From NCBI RefSeq assembly GCF_002278075.1, contig NZ_CP022989.1:2976001-3040000 (forward strand): a stretch of DNA of 64,000 nucleotides, in the 5' to 3' direction. Position 1 is the first letter of the stretch; the number at the start of each line of letters is the position of its first letter. The stretch is from Paraburkholderia aromaticivorans (GTDB lineage: Bacteria; Pseudomonadota; Gammaproteobacteria; Burkholderiales; Burkholderiaceae). The notes below the pieces were generated by a model, which saw only the letters and a list, made by a program, of their open reading frames with translations, was not told the DNA's origin and did no database searches. The position numbers were made by a program, and so were the translations under genes. Below are positions 28,150 to 37,699 of this stretch, piece by piece.

Positions 28150-29346
28150 CTATTCCGCCAGCGCGCTATTCGATCTCGTGGCGTTAGCCGGCAGATTTTG
28201 AATGATCCGGCGCCCGAGGTTAATGCCACCTCGTTCGATCACATAATAAGTCGCAATCGAGACGGCAATGATGCAACCGTAGGTCAGAAACGTGACAAGC
28301 CAGAATCGCTGGGTGGTGAACACAAGATTGGCGTTGTATCGGGGGAACTGCATCAGCAGATTGATGATCAGCCCGTGCAGCAGGTAGATGCTGTAACTGA
28401 TATTGCCGAGCCGTTTCGTGCCCGCTGCGGTCAGGATGCCGAATGCCGAGGCCCCTGAAGCAATGCAAAAGAACGATATGCCGAGAAGCACGGTTGCCAG
28501 ATTCGTATAAGGACCGCCCGATATCAGGATCGCAAATGCGCCGGCAACAATCGCAACAAACGAGCGGACGGCGCCATTGCCCTTCAGTTTGGGATATGTC
28601 CGAAGCAGGCTCGCCGTGAGCATGCCGATCAGGAAGTGTTCGATGAAGACTACGGACAGATCGGTGATCACTGCATTGCCGAACAGCATGAAAATGAAGG
28701 CTGAAGCAGTGATGGCAACCGTAGCCTTCTCGCGGGCCACAATAGCGAGCAGCGGAAGCGCCATGTAGAAGAGCCATTCATAATGAAGGCTCCATGTTTG
28801 CCCGACCAGCCCCAGATACTCGGGACGATTGAGGAACGGTGTCGGCTGGTTGACGATGCCGAAGAAAAGCCATTGCGAGAGTTGCGCGGCCGTTTGACCC
28901 ATTGTCTGAGTCGCCGCAATGCCGACATGGCGAATGACAAATATGAAATACGCGACGATCAGAAGCAGGTAGAGCGGGTAAATCCGGAATGCGCGGTTGA
29001 CATACAGTTCAAGCCATTTGATGTTGCCCTGTCGATCGATCAGGCGTCCCCAAAATAAATAACCCGTGATCATGAAGAACACGGCCACGGCGCCCGGCCC
29101 GATGAACGAGTAAAAGGGTGATGGCGGCAGCCCTGATGTCCTGTTCTTCAAGTTGTAGGCTGTCATCACGAAATGATGAAATACAACCGCTGATGCAAGA
29201 ATGCCACGCAATCCGTCGATTGAATCCAGACGGTGTTGATGTGCAACGGGCGCGGTATCCAGGCACGAAAAGACTCGCTTCACCGACAGAATGAGGATCG
29301 TGACACCGATAATGACCAGGGTTGGCCATATCGAAAGCATATTCAT
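28150..29346 (-). CDS. acyltransferase family 3 (OafA/NodX-like) membrane protein
   Basis: 398 residues with about ten membrane segments. The family motif HRLDSIDGLRGILASAVVFHH (His, DGLRG) is at about residues 36-56; FFMITGYLFWGRL and the RAFRIYPLYL segment follow. Such enzymes acetylate or acylate surface sugars such as O-antigen or exopolysaccharide. Start at ATG 29346 (AAGGGA upstream). Base composition is visibly lower in GC than all neighbours and it has no polysaccharide genes beside it, which suggests lateral acquisition. Confidence 0.87.
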   Translation of the reverse strand: MNMLSIWPTLVIIGVTILILSVKRVFSCLDTAPVAHQHRLDSIDGLRGILASAVVFHHFVMTAYNLKNRTSGLPPSPFYSFIGPGAVAVFFMITGYLFWGRLIDRQGNIKWLELYVNRAFRIYPLYLLLIVAYFIFVIRHVGIAATQTMGQTAAQLSQWLFFGIVNQPTPFLNRPEYLGLVGQTWSLHYEWLFYMALPLLAIVAREKATVAITASAFIFMLFGNAVITDLSVVFIEHFLIGMLTASLLRTYPKLKGNGAVRSFVAIVAGAFAILISGGPYTNLATVLLGISFFCIASGASAFGILTAAGTKRLGNISYSIYLLHGLIINLLMQFPRYNANLVFTTQRFWLVTFLTYGCIIAVSIATYYVIERGGINLGRRIIQNLPANATRSNSALAE

Positions 29347-29516
29347 AATAGTTGTTCCCTTGGACGGGGCTTTCCGGGCGTGCGCTTCGCATTGCAATGC
29401 AATCGTACTACATCCGGCTTTCGCTATTTGATGGTCGTGCACCCGCATCAACCTTCCCATGCTGGCTGGTTAGAATAGAAGACCATTCCGGAGACGCAGA
29501 CAGGGGACCGACCATC

Positions 29517-30941
29517 ATGAAGACCTACGACCAACTCTATATCGACGGCAAGTGGATCGCGCCGAGCGGCACGAGCACGATCGACGTGATCGACTCGGGC
29601 ACGGAAGAGATCATGGGCCGCATCCCCGCAGGTATCGAGGCCGACGCCGAAAGCGCGATCGCCGCCGCGCGCGTCGCGTTCGACGGCTGGGCCGCCACGC
29701 CCGCCGCCGGGCGTGGCGAGTTTCTGCGCAAAATCGCGGCGAACCTGAAAGCGCGCACCGACGAACTGGCCAGTTTGATCGCCGGCGAGGTCGGCATGCC
29801 GCTCAAGCTCGCTCGCGCGATTCAGGTGGGCGGTCCTGTCTACAACTGGGGCGCGTATGCGAAGCTCGCGAGCGAGTTCCAGTATGAGGAACGCGTCGGC
29901 AATTCGCTGGTGGTGCGCGAGCCGGTCGGCGTGGTGGCGGCGATCACGCCGTGGAACTATCCGCTCAATCAGGTCACGCTGAAGGTCGCGGCGGCGCTCG
30001 CCGCCGGTTGCACGGTGGTGCTCAAGCCCTCGGAGATCGCGCCGCTGAACGCGTTCGTGCTTGCCGAGGCGATCCACGAGGCCGGGCTGCCGGCCGGCGT
30101 GTTCAACCTGGTGAGCGGTTATGGGCCGGTGGTGGGCGAAATGCTGGCGAGCCATCCGTCGGTCGACATGGTGTCGTTTACCGGCTCGACGCGCGCGGGA
30201 AAACGGGTGTCCGAGCTGGCGTCGGCGACGGTCAAACGCGTGGCGCTCGAACTCGGCGGCAAGTCGGCGTCGGTGATTCTCGACGATGCGGATTTCGCCG
30301 CGGCGGTCAAGGGCACGGTCAGCGCGTGTTTCCTGAATTCCGGACAAACATGCTCGGCGCACACGCGCATGCTGGTGCCCGAGACGCGTTACGACGAAGC
30401 GCGCGCGCTGGCGAAGCAGGTCGCCGAGACATACGTGGCGGGCGACCCGCGCCATGAAACGACCCGTCTCGGCCCGCTGGCGTCGGCGGCGCAGCAGGCG
30501 CGCGTGCTGCACTACATCGCGAAGGGAATCGAGGAGGGCGCCGAGCTGGTGACGGGGGGCGCGGGCTTGCCTGACGGGGTGTCGAAGGGCTTCTTCGTCA
30601 AACCCACCGTGTTCGGCCGCGTGCATCCCAAGGCGACGATCGCTCAGGAGGAAATCTTCGGCCCGGTCCTGTCGATTCTCACCTACAAGGACGAAGAGGA
30701 AGCGGTTCGGATTGCCAATGATTCGCCGTATGGCCTCGGCGGCGCGGTATGGGCCGGCAGCGACGAGCGTGCGGTCGGCATCGCGCGGCGGATCCGGACC
30801 GGTCAGGTGGATATCAATGGCGGTGCATGGAACATGGCCGCGCCGTTCGGCGGCTTCAAGCAGTCGGGATTCGGGCGCGAGAACGGCGTCTATGGACTCG
30901 AAGAGTATCTCGAACTCAAGTCCATGCAATTCAAGGCGTGA
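29517..30941 (+). CDS. aldehyde dehydrogenase (NAD-dependent)
   Basis: 474 residues. Catalytic Cys279 in NSGQTCSAH, general base Glu245 in LELGGKS, Asn147 in TPWNYPL and the FTGST cofactor loop (221-225) are all present. Substrate not determinable; C-terminal part shows the IFGPVL and [10 protein letters not shown] signatures. TAGAAT about 45 nt upstream (29472-29477) may be a -10. Divergent from the acyltransferase. Confidence 0.92.
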   Translation: MKTYDQLYIDGKWIAPSGTSTIDVIDSGTEEIMGRIPAGIEADAESAIAAARVAFDGWAATPAAGRGEFLRKIAANLKARTDELASLIAGEVGMPLKLARAIQVGGPVYNWGAYAKLASEFQYEERVGNSLVVREPVGVVAAITPWNYPLNQVTLKVAAALAAGCTVVLKPSEIAPLNAFVLAEAIHEAGLPAGVFNLVSGYGPVVGEMLASHPSVDMVSFTGSTRAGKRVSELASATVKRVALELGGKSASVILDDADFAAAVKGTVSACFLNSGQTCSAHTRMLVPETRYDEARALAKQVAETYVAGDPRHETTRLGPLASAAQQARVLHYIAKGIEEGAELVTGGAGLPDGVSKGFFVKPTVFGRVHPKATIAQEEIFGPVLSILTYKDEEEAVRIANDSPYGLGGAVWAGSDERAVGIARRIRTGQVDINGGAWNMAAPFGGFKQSGFGRENGVYGLEEYLELKSMQFKA

Positions 30942-31075
30942 TCCGATTCACATGACCGGCATCAACGGATCGGCACATACGACTCGGCCATTTACCGGCA
31001 CATTGACCTGAAACAACGCAGGCTGCGCCCAACCAACGATTATCACCGCTTCGATAATCCGCCATTGGGCCAGTC

Positions 31076-32266
31076 ATGCTCAACTCTCATTCTTTCCCGC
31101 CGCTCGTCATTCGTGGCCGCTCGCTGCTGCCTATCGTGCAAGGCGGCATGGGCGTCGGTATCTCGGCGCACCGGCTGGCCGGCAGCGTCGCTCGTGAAGG
31201 CGCGCTGGGCACGATCGCCAGTATCGACCTGCGACATCATCATCGCGATTTGATCGAACGTTGCCGCGAGTCGCCCGAGCGTGCCACGCTCGAACAGGCC
31301 AATCTCACCGCGCTGGCCCGCGAGATCCAGGCCGCCAAAGCGCTGAGCGAGGGCCGCGGCATGATCGCCGTCAACGTGATGAAAGCGGTCAGCGCGCAGG
31401 CCGACTACGTGCGCGTCGCGTGTGCGAACGGTGCCGATGCGATCGTCATGGGCGCGGGTCTGCCGCTCGATTTGCCGGACATGACCCAAGGCCACGACGT
31501 CGCACTGATTCCGATTCTGTCGGATAGCCGCGGCGTCGCGCTCGTGCTGAAGAAGTGGATGAAGAAAGGCCGTTTGCCCGACGCCGTCGTGATCGAACAT
31601 CCAGCGCACGCGGGCGGCCATCTCGGCGTCAACAACCTGGCCGATCAACACGATCGACGCTTCGATTTCCTGCGCGTCCTCGAAGAGCTCGACACGGTTT
31701 TCACGTCGCTCGGTTTGAACCGGCAGGACGTGCCTTTGATCGTCGCGGGCGGCATCAATAGTCATGAGGCGGTGCGTGCGCTGCTGAATGCGGGCGCAAG
31801 CGGCGTGCAACTCGGCACGCCGTTCGCCGTCACCGAGGAAGGCGACGCGCATCCGAACTTCAAGCGCGTGCTGGCCGACGCTTTGCCCGAGGACATCGTG
31901 GAGTTCGTCAGCGTGACGGGGCTGCCGGCGCGTGCCGTGAAAACGCCCTGGCTGATGCGGTATTTGCGGCACGAGACGAAAATTCGCGAGAAAGCCGGCG
32001 CGCTCAAACACGCTTGCCCGACCGCGCTCGAATGTCTGAGCGCTTGCGGCTGGCGCGACGGTATCGAGAAGTTCGGGCACTTCTGCATCGACACGCGGCT
32101 CGCGGCGGCGTTGCGCGGGGACGTGGCAAACGGTCTGTTCTTCCGTGGCCGCGAAGCGTTGCCGTTCGGCTCCGCCATTCGCAGCGTGCACGACCTGCTC
32201 GAACTGCTGCTCACGGGAGCGGCGCGACCGGCTGTCGCAGGACGTTGGGCGTTTTCTCTGACTTGA
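31076..32266 (+). CDS. nitronate monooxygenase (2-nitropropane dioxygenase family)
   Basis: 396-residue FMN-dependent TIM barrel. QGGMGVGIS near the N-terminus binds FMN; EHPAHAGGHLG (around 179-189) carries the region with the active-site His; VAGGINSHEAVRALLNAGASGVQLGT is the phosphate-binding end of the barrel. Detoxifies nitronates such as propionate-3-nitronate in known members. Stands alone between the aldehyde dehydrogenase and ompW. Confidence 0.88.
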   Translation: MLNSHSFPPLVIRGRSLLPIVQGGMGVGISAHRLAGSVAREGALGTIASIDLRHHHRDLIERCRESPERATLEQANLTALAREIQAAKALSEGRGMIAVNVMKAVSAQADYVRVACANGADAIVMGAGLPLDLPDMTQGHDVALIPILSDSRGVALVLKKWMKKGRLPDAVVIEHPAHAGGHLGVNNLADQHDRRFDFLRVLEELDTVFTSLGLNRQDVPLIVAGGINSHEAVRALLNAGASGVQLGTPFAVTEEGDAHPNFKRVLADALPEDIVEFVSVTGLPARAVKTPWLMRYLRHETKIREKAGALKHACPTALECLSACGWRDGIEKFGHFCIDTRLAAALRGDVANGLFFRGREALPFGSAIRSVHDLLELLLTGAARPAVAGRWAFSLT

Positions 32267-32336
32267 TACGCGTCAACATGCCGCGCGACGAGAACTTCGA
32301 CAATCCCCACACGCAAACAACTACTTGGGGAAGCAG

Positions 32337-32993
32337 ATGAACCACTCGTTAAGGAACCGACTTCGGGCCGCCGCCATTGCATCGAGCCTGTTGTGCGCAG
32401 GCACTTTTGCCCCGCAGGTGCACGCCGCGGGCGACGACACGATAAGCGGCATTCACGCCGGCGACGTGCTGGTGCGTTTGCGCGCCATCAGCATCATGCC
32501 GAATGTGAGCACCACCCAATCGTTGTCGGCGCTCAACGTGGATGTGAACAACGCCATCGTGCCGGAGCTGGACCTGACGTACATGATCCGCGATTACCTC
32601 GGCGTCGAGCTGATTCTCGCCACCTCGAGGCATCAGTTGACTTCGAGCCTCGGCAATCTCGGCGGCGTGAACGTATTGCCGCCCACGCTGCTGCTGCAAT
32701 ATCACTTCAACCACGCAGGACGGATTCGTCCGTATCTCGGCGCGGGCGTGAACTACACGCTGTTCTATAACAACGGCCTGAACGCGGGCGGTCAGTCGAT
32801 CGGGGTCACCAATCACAGTTGGGGCCCGGCGTTGCAAGCCGGCGTCGACGTTCAGGTGACCAAGTCGCTGTTCGTCAACGCGGACATCAAGAAGATCTGG
32901 ATGCACACGGATGCGACGCTCGGCGGACAGGCGCTTGGCCGCTTGAGCATCGATCCGGTAGTGGTCGGCCTCGGTGTCGGGATGCGCTTCTGA
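32337..32993 (+). CDS. ompW: OmpW-family outer membrane protein
   Basis: 218 residues, Sec signal peptide (cleavage about VHAAG, 31-32), then an eight-stranded beta-barrel with the OmpW pattern GDVLVRLRAI..., ATSRHQL, PPTLLLQYHF, RPYLGAGVNYT and a C-terminal Phe (VGMRF) for BAM recognition. Small hydrophobic solute channel in known cases. ATG at 32337 with GGGGAAG upstream. Confidence 0.92.
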   Translation: MNHSLRNRLRAAAIASSLLCAGTFAPQVHAAGDDTISGIHAGDVLVRLRAISIMPNVSTTQSLSALNVDVNNAIVPELDLTYMIRDYLGVELILATSRHQLTSSLGNLGGVNVLPPTLLLQYHFNHAGRIRPYLGAGVNYTLFYNNGLNAGGQSIGVTNHSWGPALQAGVDVQVTKSLFVNADIKKIWMHTDATLGGQALGRLSIDPVVVGLGVGMRF

Positions 32994-33032
32994 GTTTCGC
33001 GCGCGGTTCGTGCGTGCGTGTTCGACCGCATA

Positions 33033-33074
33033 CACCAATGGAAACGCCGGGATATCCCGGCGTTTCCATTGGTG
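33033..33074. terminator. 42-bp perfect palindrome, probable bidirectional terminator
   Basis: Two 21-bp arms with no spacer, complementary at every position, centred at 33053/33054 (GGGAT|ATCCC). It sits between convergent ompW and DUF1289 genes. The arm carries TTTCC rather than a long T-tract, so it is a poor canonical terminator; a mobile or cruciform-type repeat is an alternative. Confidence 0.6.
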
Positions 33075-33130
33075 CGTCGACCTGAGCGCGACGCTGCCGC
33101 ATACGCGCGGCACGACGCATTCGACGAGAC

Positions 33131-33334
33131 CTATAGCTTGTCGTTGGCGAACCGCATCGCCGTGCCTTGCCGCTCGATGCGAACCCACACGGCGCGCTTT
33201 TCCTCGTCGCTCAGAAAGACCCAGTTGGACACTTCGGCGGCGGTGCGGCCGCAGCCTTTGCATATGTCGTCGAACAGCGTGGAACAGACGCCGATACACG
33301 GGCTGTCGGGAAGATCGTGAAGATTCGAAGCCAT
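33131..33334 (-). CDS. DUF1289 Cys-rich small protein
   Basis: 67 residues. The four-Cys pattern SPCIGVCSTLFDD and ICKGCGRT (Cys13, 17, 26, 29) plus ISNW-like EVSNWVFLSDEEKRAVW define DUF1289 (YdhL-like), of unknown function, perhaps metal-binding. Start ATG 33334 with AAGG upstream. Convergent with ompW. Confidence 0.88.
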   Translation of the reverse strand: MASNLHDLPDSPCIGVCSTLFDDICKGCGRTAAEVSNWVFLSDEEKRAVWVRIERQGTAMRFANDKL

Positions 33335-33536
33335 CGGAAACCTTGGGGCGAAGAGGCGAAGTTCCGCTATGTTAACCGATGCGCGGCAAGCGCCGTGCCG
33401 TGCGCGAACGGCGTGGCCGCCGTCCGCGCACGCTTGGCCGCATCCGCCGTATGTTTGGCGGCGTCGCCGGTCATGTCGAGATACTTGAAGATTGCTTACA
33501 AACTCACTTCATCTTGCCTCGTCAAAAAACGGCGGT

Positions 33537-34841
33537 TCAGCTGCCGAAGGCCAGTTGCCACAACAACGCGCTATTGAGCATGACGATGAACGCGGCCGAC
33601 AGCCACGCCAGCGCGAGCGGTATGCCGCGTACGCGCCAGCCGCGCATCAGCCCGGCGTCCGAGGTGTAGCGGATCAACGGCACGACCGCGAGCGGCAATT
33701 GCAGGCTCAGCACCACCTGGCTTGCCACCAGCAGTTGATTGGAACCGTGCTGGCCGAACATCGCGACCGCGAAGAGCGCCGGCCCGATCGCGAGTGCTCG
33801 GGTCAGCAAGGCGCGCTGCCAGCGCGGCAGGCGAATGCGCAGAAAGCCTTCCATGACCGCCTGGCCGGCCAGCGTGCCGGTGACCGTTGCACTCAGTCCG
33901 CAGGCGAGCAGCGCCGCCGCGAACAGGATGCCGGCCCAGTGCGTGCCGACGAGCGGCGCGATCAGCCGGTGGGCATCCGCGAGATCGGTCACGTCGCGAT
34001 GGCCGCTGAGGTAGAACACGGCCGCGGCCACGATCAGCAGCGCCGCGTTGATCACGAACGCAAACGAAAGCGCGCCGAAGGTGTCGAGATTGACGACGTG
34101 CAACGCCGCCCTGATCTGTGCGTCGCTGCCGTCCGGCGCGTGGTGCTTGACGAGCGCCGAATGCAGATAAAGGTTGTGCGGCATGACCGTCGCGCCCACG
34201 ATGCCCGCCGCGAGCCACACCATGCCCGCGTTGCGCAGCAACTCGACGCTCGGCACGGTGCCGGCCAGCGCCGCGTGCCAGTCCGGCCGCGCCAGCGCGA
34301 GCTGCACCACGAAGCACAGGCCGACGAAGCCGATCAGCGCCGCGATCACCGCTTCGAGCTTGCGGCCGCCTTTCTGCTTGAGCGCGAGCAGCGCGAAGGT
34401 GCACACTGCCGACATCAACACGCCTGCCGTGAGCGACACGCCGAGTAGCAATTGCAACGCGACGGCGCTGCCGACCACCTCGGCGACGTCGCACGCGATG
34501 ATCGCGACCTCGCTGGTCACCCACAGGAAAAGGGTGCCGCGGCGGCTCGTGCGTTCGCGGCAGATCTGCGCGAGGTCGCGCCCGGTCACGACGCCAAGGC
34601 GCGACGACAGCCATTGCAGCAGCATGGCCATCAGGCTCGATAGCAGCACGATGCCGAGCAGGCGGTAGCCGTAGCCCGCCCCGGCGCCGAGCGCGGTCGC
34701 CCAGTTGCCCGGATCGATATAACCGACCGCGATCAAAGCCCCCGCGCCGACGAACGAAAACCAGTGCGCCGGACGCGCCGGCCCATTGGCCGGCAGACGC
34801 CGGCGGCGGTGGGGTCGCAATGCGGACGGATTGGTGTTCAT
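33537..34841 (-). CDS. mntH: Nramp-family Mn2+/Fe2+ transporter MntH
   Basis: 434 residues, 11 predicted membrane segments. The metal-site motif DPGN is at 43-46 (IDPGNWATAL) in TM1 and MPHNLYLHS in TM6. ATG at 34841 is taken because the longer frame upstream reads as Arg-rich non-coding sequence. Proton-coupled divalent metal uptake. No recognisable Fur or MntR box was found upstream. Confidence 0.92.
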   Translation of the reverse strand: MNTNPSALRPHRRRRLPANGPARPAHWFSFVGAGALIAVGYIDPGNWATALGAGAGYGYRLLGIVLLSSLMAMLLQWLSSRLGVVTGRDLAQICRERTSRRGTLFLWVTSEVAIIACDVAEVVGSAVALQLLLGVSLTAGVLMSAVCTFALLALKQKGGRKLEAVIAALIGFVGLCFVVQLALARPDWHAALAGTVPSVELLRNAGMVWLAAGIVGATVMPHNLYLHSALVKHHAPDGSDAQIRAALHVVNLDTFGALSFAFVINAALLIVAAAVFYLSGHRDVTDLADAHRLIAPLVGTHWAGILFAAALLACGLSATVTGTLAGQAVMEGFLRIRLPRWQRALLTRALAIGPALFAVAMFGQHGSNQLLVASQVVLSLQLPLAVVPLIRYTSDAGLMRGWRVRGIPLALAWLSAAFIVMLNSALLWQLAFGS

Positions 34842-35339
34842 CGGTGCCTGAGGTTCAAGACTGCATCCTCTTGCAAGCCGCGTGCCCGGCGGGCGTGGGC
34901 GGGGCCGCACCGACACGCGCCGGGCGGCGCGTTGTCGACGGCTCTCGAGGACTATTGTGCACCGTCGCACGTCAGGCGGCTCGACCTCATATCGACCTCG
35001 CCGCACCCGCGCCGCGCGGGATGCGGGTGAGGGCAAGCCGCCTTGGGTCACCCCCCTTTGCGCGGGCGCGGCGCGCCTTCACGGCGGCAATTCGACCGTG
35101 AGATAACCGTGCGGCCGATACAGGTGTTTTTTTCGGGTAGACACGCGCCCATAACCCGCTAAAATTGCGGCCAAATTTCCAGCGGCGCGGCTTGCGCTGT
35201 GCCGTTTGCGCGACAGCCCGGGATTTTTTTTGGAGCGCGCAATAATTGGTGGTACTTTTCGGGTTTTTCAGGGGAGCCGCGCGCGGTGGCGCGGCGTAGG
35301 TGAGACGGCCGGCTCGGCCGGTCAGGAACGGAGAACGGG
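34842..35339. other. divergent region between mntH and potF
   Basis: About 500 bp with no gene. The right half holds the pot promoter and a leader of about 170 nt that can fold into GC-rich stems (GCCGCGC/GCGCGGC near 35276-35297 and GGCCG/CGGCC near 35307-35320), just before the Shine-Dalgarno. No known riboswitch pattern was recognised. Confidence 0.4.
35138..35165 (+). promoter_or_regulatory. promoter of the pot operon
   Basis: TAGACA (35138-35143), 16-nt spacer, TAAAAT (35160-35165). Confidence 0.6.
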
Positions 35340-36440
35340 ATGAAAAGACGGGTAGTGGGGCAAGTGGCGGCGCTGGTCTTGTGCGCGACGCCGTGGTTGA
35401 CGGCCGCTGCGAAAGACACGCAGCTGAACGTATATAACTGGTCCGATTACATCGCCAAGGACACCATTCCGAACTTCACCAAGCAGACCGGCGTCCAGGT
35501 CAAGTACGACAACTACGACAGCGACGACACGCTGCAAGCCAAGCTCCTCACCGGCAATTCCGGCTACGACATCGTCGTGCCGACCAGCAATTACGCCGGC
35601 AAGCAGATCGCCGCCGGCATCTTTGCGCCGCTCGACAAATCGAAGCTGCCGAACCTCAAGTACCTCGATCCGTCGCTGATGGCGCTCGTCGCCGGCGCCG
35701 ATCCAGGCAACAAATTCACCGTGCCCTGGGCTTACGGCACGACCGGCCTCGGCTACAACGTCACCAAGGCGCAGCAGATCCTCGGCAAAGGCGTGCCGCT
35801 CGACAGCTGGGACGTGCTCTTCAAGCCGGAAAACATCTCGAAGCTGAAGGCGTGCGGCGTTTCCGTGCTCGACGCACCGGACCAGATGTTCGCCGCCGCG
35901 CTGCACTACATCGGCAAGGATCCGATGAGCACGAACCCGGCCGACTATCGCGCCGCGCTCGAGATGATGAAGAAGATCCGCCCATACATCACGCAGTTCA
36001 ACTCGTCGGGCTACATCAACGACCTGGTTGGCGGCGACGTGTGCTTTGCGTACGGCTGGTCGGGCGACGTCGTGATCGCCAAGCATCGCGCGCTCGAGGC
36101 GAAGAAGCCTTACAAGGTCGAGTATTACATTCCGAAGGGCGGCGCGCCGGTGTGGTTCGACGTGATGGCGATTCCGAAGGACGCGAAGAACAAGGACGCC
36201 GCGCTCGAGTGGATCAACTACATCGAAACGCCGCAGGTTCATGCCGCGATCACCAACGCCGTCTATTATCCGAGCGCCAACCTCGAAGCGCGCAAATATG
36301 TGGACAAGGACGTGGCGAACGACCCGGCCGTGTATCCGTCGCCTGAAGTCATCAAGACCCTGTTCCTGCTCAAGCCGCTGCCGCCGGAAATCCAGCGGCT
36401 GCAAACGCGGCTGTGGACTGAATTCAAGTCCGGCCGCTGA
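35340..36440 (+). CDS. potF: putrescine-binding periplasmic protein PotF
   Basis: 366 residues with a signal peptide (cleavage near TAAAK, 22-25). LNVYNWSDYIAKDTIPNF and YDIVVPTSNY are the PotD/PotF fold signatures, and the WSGD and VWFDVMAIP segments supply ligand contacts. First gene of a four-gene importer; GGAG before the ATG. It is separated from potG by two stem-loops, consistent with higher expression of the binding protein. Confidence 0.92.
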   Translation: MKRRVVGQVAALVLCATPWLTAAAKDTQLNVYNWSDYIAKDTIPNFTKQTGVQVKYDNYDSDDTLQAKLLTGNSGYDIVVPTSNYAGKQIAAGIFAPLDKSKLPNLKYLDPSLMALVAGADPGNKFTVPWAYGTTGLGYNVTKAQQILGKGVPLDSWDVLFKPENISKLKACGVSVLDAPDQMFAAALHYIGKDPMSTNPADYRAALEMMKKIRPYITQFNSSGYINDLVGGDVCFAYGWSGDVVIAKHRALEAKKPYKVEYYIPKGGAPVWFDVMAIPKDAKNKDAALEWINYIETPQVHAAITNAVYYPSANLEARKYVDKDVANDPAVYPSPEVIKTLFLLKPLPPEIQRLQTRLWTEFKSGR

Positions 36441-36451
36441 CCCGCGGCCGG
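36430..36451 (+). other. stem-loop straddling the potF stop codon
   Basis: CCGGCCGC / GCGGCCGG (36430-36437, 36444-36451) with the stop TGA in the six-base loop. May protect the 3' end of a potF-only mRNA. Confidence 0.5.
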
Positions 36452-36475
36452 TGTGAACAGGTAAGCATCATCATG

Positions 36476-36505
36476 AAGCCCTCGGTGTTCACCGGGGGCT
36501 TTGTT
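36476..36505 (+). terminator. partial terminator between potF and potG
   Basis: AAGCCC-T-CGG / CCG-G-GGGCTT (36476-36485, 36492-36501), loop TGTTCA, followed by a weak TGTT tract; likely attenuates rather than ends transcription. Confidence 0.55.
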
Positions 36506-36532
36506 CGTCAAACGCCGGAGTAAAGCATTGTG

Positions 36533-37699
36533 ATGAGTAGTGACCAGTCGGGCGCGCTGGCGGGGGCCGCCGCGCCGTCCCCGAGCCTGAACGCCGTTGC
36601 GGGCGACGCCACGGACAACTTCGTCCAGATCGTCGACGTCGTGAAGAAGTTCGGTGAGACCGTGGCGGTCAAAGGCGTCAACCTGTCGGTGAAGAAGGGC
36701 GAGCTGTTCGCGCTGCTAGGCAGTTCCGGCTGCGGCAAGTCCACCTTGTTGCGCATGATGGCCGGGCTCGAAAGCGTGACCTCGGGCAAGATCCTGATCG
36801 ACGGCGAAGACCTCGCGCAATTGCCGCCGTACCGCCGGCCGGTCAACATGATGTTTCAGTCGTACGCGCTCTTTCCGCATATGACGGTGGAGGGTAACGT
36901 CGCCTTTGGCCTGAAGCAGGAAGGCGTGCCGAAGGCCGAACTGAAGGAGCGCGTGCAGACCGCGCTCGAACTCGTGCAGATGGGCCGCTTCGCGAAGCGC
37001 AAGCCGAATCAGCTTTCGGGCGGCCAGCAGCAGCGCGTCGCGCTGGCGCGATCGCTGGTCAAGCGGCCCAAGCTGTTGCTGCTCGACGAGCCGATGTCCG
37101 CGCTCGACAAGCAGATCCGTCAACGCACCCAGATCGAACTGGTGAACATTCTCGACAAGGTCGGCGTGACCTGCGTGATGGTCACGCACGATCAGGAAGA
37201 GGCGATGACCATGGCGGCCCGCCTCGCCGTGATGAGCGAAGGCGAGATCGTCCAGCTCGGCACGCCGCACGAAGTCTATGAGTATCCGAATAGCCGCTTC
37301 TCGGCCGAGTTCATCGGCTCGACCAATCTGTTCGAAGGCCATACGGTCGAAGACGAGCCCGATCACGTATTCATCGAAACGCCCGATCTGCCGTGCCGTC
37401 TGTATGTGAGCCACGGTATCACCGGTCCGCTCGGCATGCCGGTGACGATCTCGGTGCGCCCCGAGCGCATCGCGCTCACCCGCAAACCGCCGGAGGGCGC
37501 GTACAACTGGGGCAAGGGCGTGGTCACGAATATCGCGTACATGGGAGGCTATTCGCTCTATCACGTGAAGCTCGATGGCGGTAAAACAGTGATTGCCAAC
37601 GTGACGAGCCTCGCGCTGACCGAGATCGATCCGCCCACGTGGGGCGACGAAGTGTACGTGCGCTGGAGCGCGTCGGCCGGTGTGGTGCTGACGTCATGA
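36533..37699 (+). CDS. potG: putrescine ABC transporter ATPase PotG
   Basis: 388 residues (389 from a GTG at 36530, which has better spacing from GGAG). Walker [10 protein letters not shown] (about 63-71), Q-loop [11 protein letters not shown], signature [13 protein letters not shown], Walker [14 protein letters not shown]-loop VTHDQEEA, then a C-terminal TOBE regulatory domain (about 290-388). Its stop overlaps potH (ATGA). Confidence 0.93.
   Translation: MSSDQSGALAGAAAPSPSLNAVAGDATDNFVQIVDVVKKFGETVAVKGVNLSVKKGELFALLGSSGCGKSTLLRMMAGLESVTSGKILIDGEDLAQLPPYRRPVNMMFQSYALFPHMTVEGNVAFGLKQEGVPKAELKERVQTALELVQMGRFAKRKPNQLSGGQQQRVALARSLVKRPKLLLLDEPMSALDKQIRQRTQIELVNILDKVGVTCVMVTHDQEEAMTMAARLAVMSEGEIVQLGTPHEVYEYPNSRFSAEFIGSTNLFEGHTVEDEPDHVFIETPDLPCRLYVSHGITGPLGMPVTISVRPERIALTRKPPEGAYNWGKGVVTNIAYMGGYSLYHVKLDGGKTVIANVTSLALTEIDPPTWGDEVYVRWSASAGVVLTS

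Noticed and set aside
34842..35339. Riboswitch upstream of mntH or potF
   Set aside because: GC-rich stems occur before potF but no known aptamer pattern could be matched.
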